The notes under the pieces were generated by a model. That model saw only the letters and a program-made list of their open reading frames with translations, ran no database searches and was not told where the DNA came from. Source: Paenibacillus_AR mesotrionivorans (GTDB lineage Bacteria; Bacillota; Bacilli; Paenibacillales; NBRC-103111). From it: DNA of 64,000 nucleotides. Both the position numbers and the translations under genes were made by a program. Position 1 is the first letter of the stretch. The number at the start of each line of letters is the position of its first letter. The stretch is taken from the NCBI RefSeq assembly GCF_046098205.1, contig NZ_JBJURJ010000013.1:62001-126000 (forward strand), given 5' to 3'. Shown in pieces: positions 61,160 to 64,000 of the stretch.

Positions 61160-62065
61160 TTAATGCCGCTCCTTCATTCCCTCCAGCATAATCGCCGATA
61201 CCTCTTGATAGATGGTGGCGAAATGGCACAGGGGAAGCGGATTTACTCCGAAGCCCGCTTCCACCGTAAAGCCCGGCTTGCCGAACTCCTGAATAAACCA
61301 GTCCTTGTAGCCCGCATCGCTACCCTCCAGCTTCACGGGAATATAGCCGCTGGCTTTGCGGAAGCGCTCCGCCCAGACAATGGATTCCGCCGGCTCCAGA
61401 TCCCGGTAGTTCCAATAGATTTCCCGTCCTTGGGTATGGAGGGCGATCAGGAGCTGAAAGCTGCGGGCGGCTGTAAACCGGGCCAACGCAACAGCCTCCG
61501 GCTCGGTGAGCGGCGCATCTCCGGTGTAATCCCGGGGTCCCGGTCCTGCCGCATCCCGGCGGGCCTTTTCTTTTTCCCAATGGGCAGGGAACTGGTCGTT
61601 AAGATCAATACCGTTGGCATTGGCTTTCCAGCTTTGGAAATCCGTTCTGCCCCCATTCCACTCCAGCAGCCGCTCCGCCACGGCCGGCTCTGCTGGCAGC
61701 CCCCGGATGACCAGCTCCGCCCCGTCCGGATTCATCTGGGGGGTAATCCACAAGCTGACGTTGTTCAGAAGCGGTCTGACCTGCACCCCGTGCAGCTGTC
61801 CGTCCTGCGCCTCCGCCTCTGCCAGCTCCTCCAAAAAAGCCATCAATACAAGCGACGTAATCCATTCATTGGCATGCATGCCGCCGCTGTAATGGATTTC
61901 CCGGGAGCCCCGCCCGATCTGAAACGCCCCCAGCTCCCGGTCCAGCACGCTGCGCCCGATTTTCTCGTACTGAATAAACGGATACCGCTCCAACAGACTC
62001 GCGGCAGCCGCTTCGTACTCTTTCCACCCAAACGGCTCCCCCGGATTCACCGCGCGAGTCACCAT
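61160..62065 (-). CDS. M14-family zinc carboxypeptidase (gamma-D-Glu-diamino-acid peptidase-like)
   Basis: A 301-residue M14 peptidase without signal peptide: zinc ligands in GGMHANEWITS (H-x2-E) and IALHTQGREIYW (His), substrate-binding NANGIDLNDQFP (Asn-Arg equivalent) and the catalytic Glu in FTVEAGFGVNP. The sequence resembles endopeptidase I of Bacillus sphaericus, which trims muropeptides between D-Glu and diaminopimelate. The cytosolic location fits recycling of wall peptides. ATG at 62065 follows AGAGGGG. Substrate by analogy only. Confidence 0.9.
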   Translation of the reverse strand: MVTRAVNPGEPFGWKEYEAAAASLLERYPFIQYEKIGRSVLDRELGAFQIGRGSREIHYSGGMHANEWITSLVLMAFLEELAEAEAQDGQLHGVQVRPLLNNVSLWITPQMNPDGAELVIRGLPAEPAVAERLLEWNGGRTDFQSWKANANGIDLNDQFPAHWEKEKARRDAAGPGPRDYTGDAPLTEPEAVALARFTAARSFQLLIALHTQGREIYWNYRDLEPAESIVWAERFRKASGYIPVKLEGSDAGYKDWFIQEFGKPGFTVEAGFGVNPLPLCHFATIYQEVSAIMLEGMKERH

Positions 62066-62179
62066 GGAACCAACCCCTCTCCATATGCTGTTTGGTAAGA
62101 GGTATATGGGGACACCCCCTAAAACATTCCCCCAATCAGAAAACTCTGTTGGGTAGGACGATGCTGAAGTTGATTTTCG

Positions 62180-62575
62180 TCGCTAAGCGCTTCTGAGTTC
62201 CGTTAGCGTTTAGAGGGATTTATGCGGTTTGGCCCCCTCTGCGCTAACGGAAATGAGCGACTCTTAGAAGCCAAAATCCGCCGTCATGGCGCGCTAACGG
62301 AACTCAGCGACGCTTAGCGGGGGTAGCGGGGATGAAGGGGAGCAAAATGGGCGCTAAGAGCGGCTGAGTTCCGTTACAACTCAAATGGGGTTGTTTTCGG
62401 CCGCTAAGCGCTTCTGAGTTCCGTTAGCGTTTGGAGGGTTTTATGTCGTTCGGCCCCCTGTGCGCTAACGGTACTCAGCGACTCTTAGGAGCCGAAATCC
62501 GCTGCCGTGGCGCGCTAACGGAAATGAGCGACGCTTAGCGGGGGTAGCGAGGATGAAGGGGAGGGAAATGGGCGC
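62180..62575. repeat. Dispersed intergenic repeat cluster D with a 221-bp tandem duplication
   Basis: Units in order: inverted 62180, forward 62241, forward 62291, inverted 62351, then inverted 62401, forward 62462, forward 62512 and a truncated inverted remnant at about 62570. The second group repeats the first, spacers included, with a 221-bp period (for example CGCTAAGCGCTTCTGAGTTC at 62180 and 62402). No gene is seen between 62066 and 62658. Confidence 0.9.
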
Positions 62576-62585
62576 TACAATTGGA

Positions 62586-62633
62586 TTGACAGATGTGGTT
62601 TACAGTTGTAGACTTGAGTAGTCTACAGTTGTA
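62586..62633 (+). promoter_or_regulatory. SigA promoter with two BlaI/MecI operators
   Basis: TTGACA (62586-62591), 17-base spacer and TAGACT (62609-62614) form the promoter. TACAGTTGTA, matching the TACAnnTGTA box of BlaI, occurs at 62601-62610 and 62624-62633, covering the -10 and the start region. Autorepression by BlaI is expected. Confidence 0.85.
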
Positions 62634-62658
62634 AACTCAAAACCGGAGGTTAGTTATC

Positions 62659-63039
62659 ATGTCCTTATCCGATAAAATATCACCTGCCGAGCTGGAGGTT
62701 ATGCATATTCTGTGGGAGCACAACTCCCCCGTTTCCTCCACGGAAATCCGCCGCAGGCTGCAAACCGCCAAGGGCTGGGAAAAATCCACAATCCTCACCT
62801 TGGTCAGGCGCCTCCAGGAAAAAGGAGTGCTTTCCGCAGAAAAACGGGAGGTACTGTATTATTCCGCCAACCTGGGGGAACAGGAATATACCGCCGCCCA
62901 AACGGAGGAAATGGTGAATAAGCTGTATCAGGGCAGCGCCAAAAATATGGTAGCCGCGCTGTACCAGGGGGGACGTTTGACCGAAAAGGACATCCGGGAG
63001 CTGAAGGAGCTGTTCCGGGTGGAGGGGCAGGATGAATAA
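62659..63039 (+). CDS. blaI: BlaI/MecI-family transcriptional repressor
   Basis: A 126-residue winged-helix repressor: ISPAELEVMHILWEHNSPVSSTEIRRRL and WEKSTILTLVRRLQEKGVLSAEKREVLYYSA, then a helical dimer domain (VNKLYQGSAKNMVAALYQGG). Two TACAnnTGTA operators lie in its promoter. It is partnered with the BlaR1-like gene, which overlaps it by eight bases. No beta-lactamase gene is in the window, so the regulon may be other wall-stress genes. ATG follows GGAGG. Confidence 0.93.
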   Translation: MSLSDKISPAELEVMHILWEHNSPVSSTEIRRRLQTAKGWEKSTILTLVRRLQEKGVLSAEKREVLYYSANLGEQEYTAAQTEEMVNKLYQGSAKNMVAALYQGGRLTEKDIRELKELFRVEGQDE

Positions 63040-64000
63040 CCTCCTGTCCGGCTGGCTGTCCCTCTCCATCTCCGGAACCCTCCTGGCTGTTGCCGTTTTG
63101 GCTGCCACCCCCTGGTTCCGCGGACGGATCTCCTATTCGTACCAATACGGCATCTGGATCCTGGTTATCCTTCGGTTTCTGTTCCCGGCGGCGCCGGAGA
63201 TGAATGGAATGACCGCCTTGGCCAATGGCGCTTCCTCGGTATGGCATTCGGTGATGTCTGAGCAAAGAGAGAATCCGGGTTCCCCGCTGCCTTCTGCAAC
63301 CGGCACTCAGCCTGGGTTGGCACCGGGGACGGAGGCGCAGAGCCTGACTCCCGCCGGAGAGGCCGGGCAGACGTCAGTGCGCCCAGGAACGGAAGCAGCA
63401 CCTTCCAGCCCCGGTGAAGCTGCACCAGCGGACTCGTGGGACTGGTCCGGGCTCGCGGATATTCTTCAGGCCTGCTGGCTGACCGGCGCAGTGGTGATGC
63501 TGGCTTGGAAAGCCGCCGCCTACCGCCGGTACAGACGTCTGCTTCTGCAGGACAGCCGCCCAGAATCAGCTCCGGCCGTGATTGAGGTGCTGAACCAATG
63601 CCGCAGGGAGTTGGGCATCCGGGAGGCTGTTCCCGTTTACCGGAGCCCCTTCGTGACGACCCCCATGATTATGGGCCTGATCCGCCCGGCGGTGCTGCTC
63701 CCGGAAGGGAACTGGGCCAGCCGGGAGTTGAGGTTCATGTTCCTTCATGAGCTGACCCACTGCCGCAGGCAGGATCTGCCGGTCAAATGGCTGGTGCAGC
63801 TTGCAGTATGCCTGCATTGGTTCAACCCGGCGGTATATTGGGCTGCCCGGCATATGGACCGCCTCTGCGAGCTTGCCTGCGACGAAGCTGTAGTCCGCCA
63901 CATGAGTCCGTCCGACAAACAAGGCTACGGCGAAACCCTGATCGCCCTTGCCGCCTCACCGGGGGGCCGGCACTCCTCCATGCTGGGCGCAATGACCCGG
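63032..64000 (+). CDS. BlaR1/M56-family membrane metalloprotease sensor (cut by right edge)
   Basis: From the ATG at 63032 the frame runs 323 codons to the window edge. It has a first membrane helix (ISGTLLAVAVLAATPWF), a second (YGIWILVILRFLFP), a Ser/Pro/Gly-rich loop (about 70-135), a third helix and then the zinc site HELTH at about 239-243 with LACDEAVV downstream, the M56 signature. On sensing wall antibiotics such proteins cleave the paired BlaI repressor. Whether a penicillin-binding domain follows lies outside the window. Confidence 0.92.
   Translation, partial: MNNLLSGWLSLSISGTLLAVAVLAATPWFRGRISYSYQYGIWILVILRFLFPAAPEMNGMTALANGASSVWHSVMSEQRENPGSPLPSATGTQPGLAPGTEAQSLTPAGEAGQTSVRPGTEAAPSSPGEAAPADSWDWSGLADILQACWLTGAVVMLAWKAAAYRRYRRLLLQDSRPESAPAVIEVLNQCRRELGIREAVPVYRSPFVTTPMIMGLIRPAVLLPEGNWASRELRFMFLHELTHCRRQDLPVKWLVQLAVCLHWFNPAVYWAARHMDRLCELACDEAVVRHMSPSDKQGYGETLIALAASPGGRHSSMLGAMTR

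Overview
The window reads as chromosomal DNA of a Gram-positive, spore-forming, moderately high-GC Firmicute, most likely Paenibacillus or a close relative. The reasons are strong AGGAGG-type ribosome sites with frequent TTG/GTG starts, a secreted protein pairing a copper-amine-oxidase N-domain with a C-terminal beta-propeller, DUF1450 and DUF3054 proteins, a ykoY-type manganese riboswitch, a perfect 7-1-7 Fur box, a Spo0A-type box and a BlaI/BlaR1 pair. Genus level is inference.

Layout. 1-1465: the 5' part of a ComP-like sensor kinase (minus strand, runs off the left edge), with a divergent 61-residue ORF whose C-terminus carries a tryptophan, as ComX pheromones do. 1648-4480: TPR-tailed response regulator, Cys-rich PAS kinase and diguanylate cyclase. 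4490-12994: secreted beta-helix protein, small proteins, TerC-family manganese exporter behind a yybP-ykoY riboswitch, oligopeptidase F, DUF362 protein and the secreted beta-propeller protein. 13000-13800: repeats. 13928-17010: FAH hydrolase, polysaccharide deacetylase, CapA-like protein. 17475-19167: Cache-HAMP-GGDEF cyclase with a Spo0A-type box in its promoter. 19244-23371: ABC-2 exporter, MFS transporter, AraC regulator. 23826-25798: ECF sigma factor with a putative membrane anti-sigma. 25838-29936: O-methyltransferase, THUMP RNA methyltransferase, topoisomerase III. 30023-34619: K+ channel, a possible 20-residue peptide gene, MFS transporter, phosphodiester glycosidase, CDF Mn/Zn exporter. 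34626-38714: Fur-controlled ferric-siderophore operon. 39374-39900: DUF1450 and HesB-like pair. 40049-43115: TPP-riboswitch thiamine-thiazole operon. 43252-52881: regulators, AI-2E permease, acetyltransferase, MarR-MMPL operon, exported helical protein, two-component pair, DUF3054. 52947-60257: seven tightly packed minus-strand genes combining a two-component system with DegV, TVP38, two glycolipid glycosyltransferases and a condensation-type acyltransferase. 60668-62065: AT-rich Nudix gene and M14 peptidase. 62586-64000: BlaI and partial BlaR1.

The least expected signals are: (i) an intergenic repeat family of about 28 bp (CTAACGGAACT ... CTTAGC) in four clusters, ordered forward-forward-inverted-inverted; (ii) the possible peptide partner beside the ComP-like receptor; (iii) the seven-gene glycolipid operon with an 11-bp-period direct repeat upstream; (iv) a 20-residue cationic ORF with its own Shine-Dalgarno and terminator. 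All assignments come from reading the sequence and remembered family features; no search was run.
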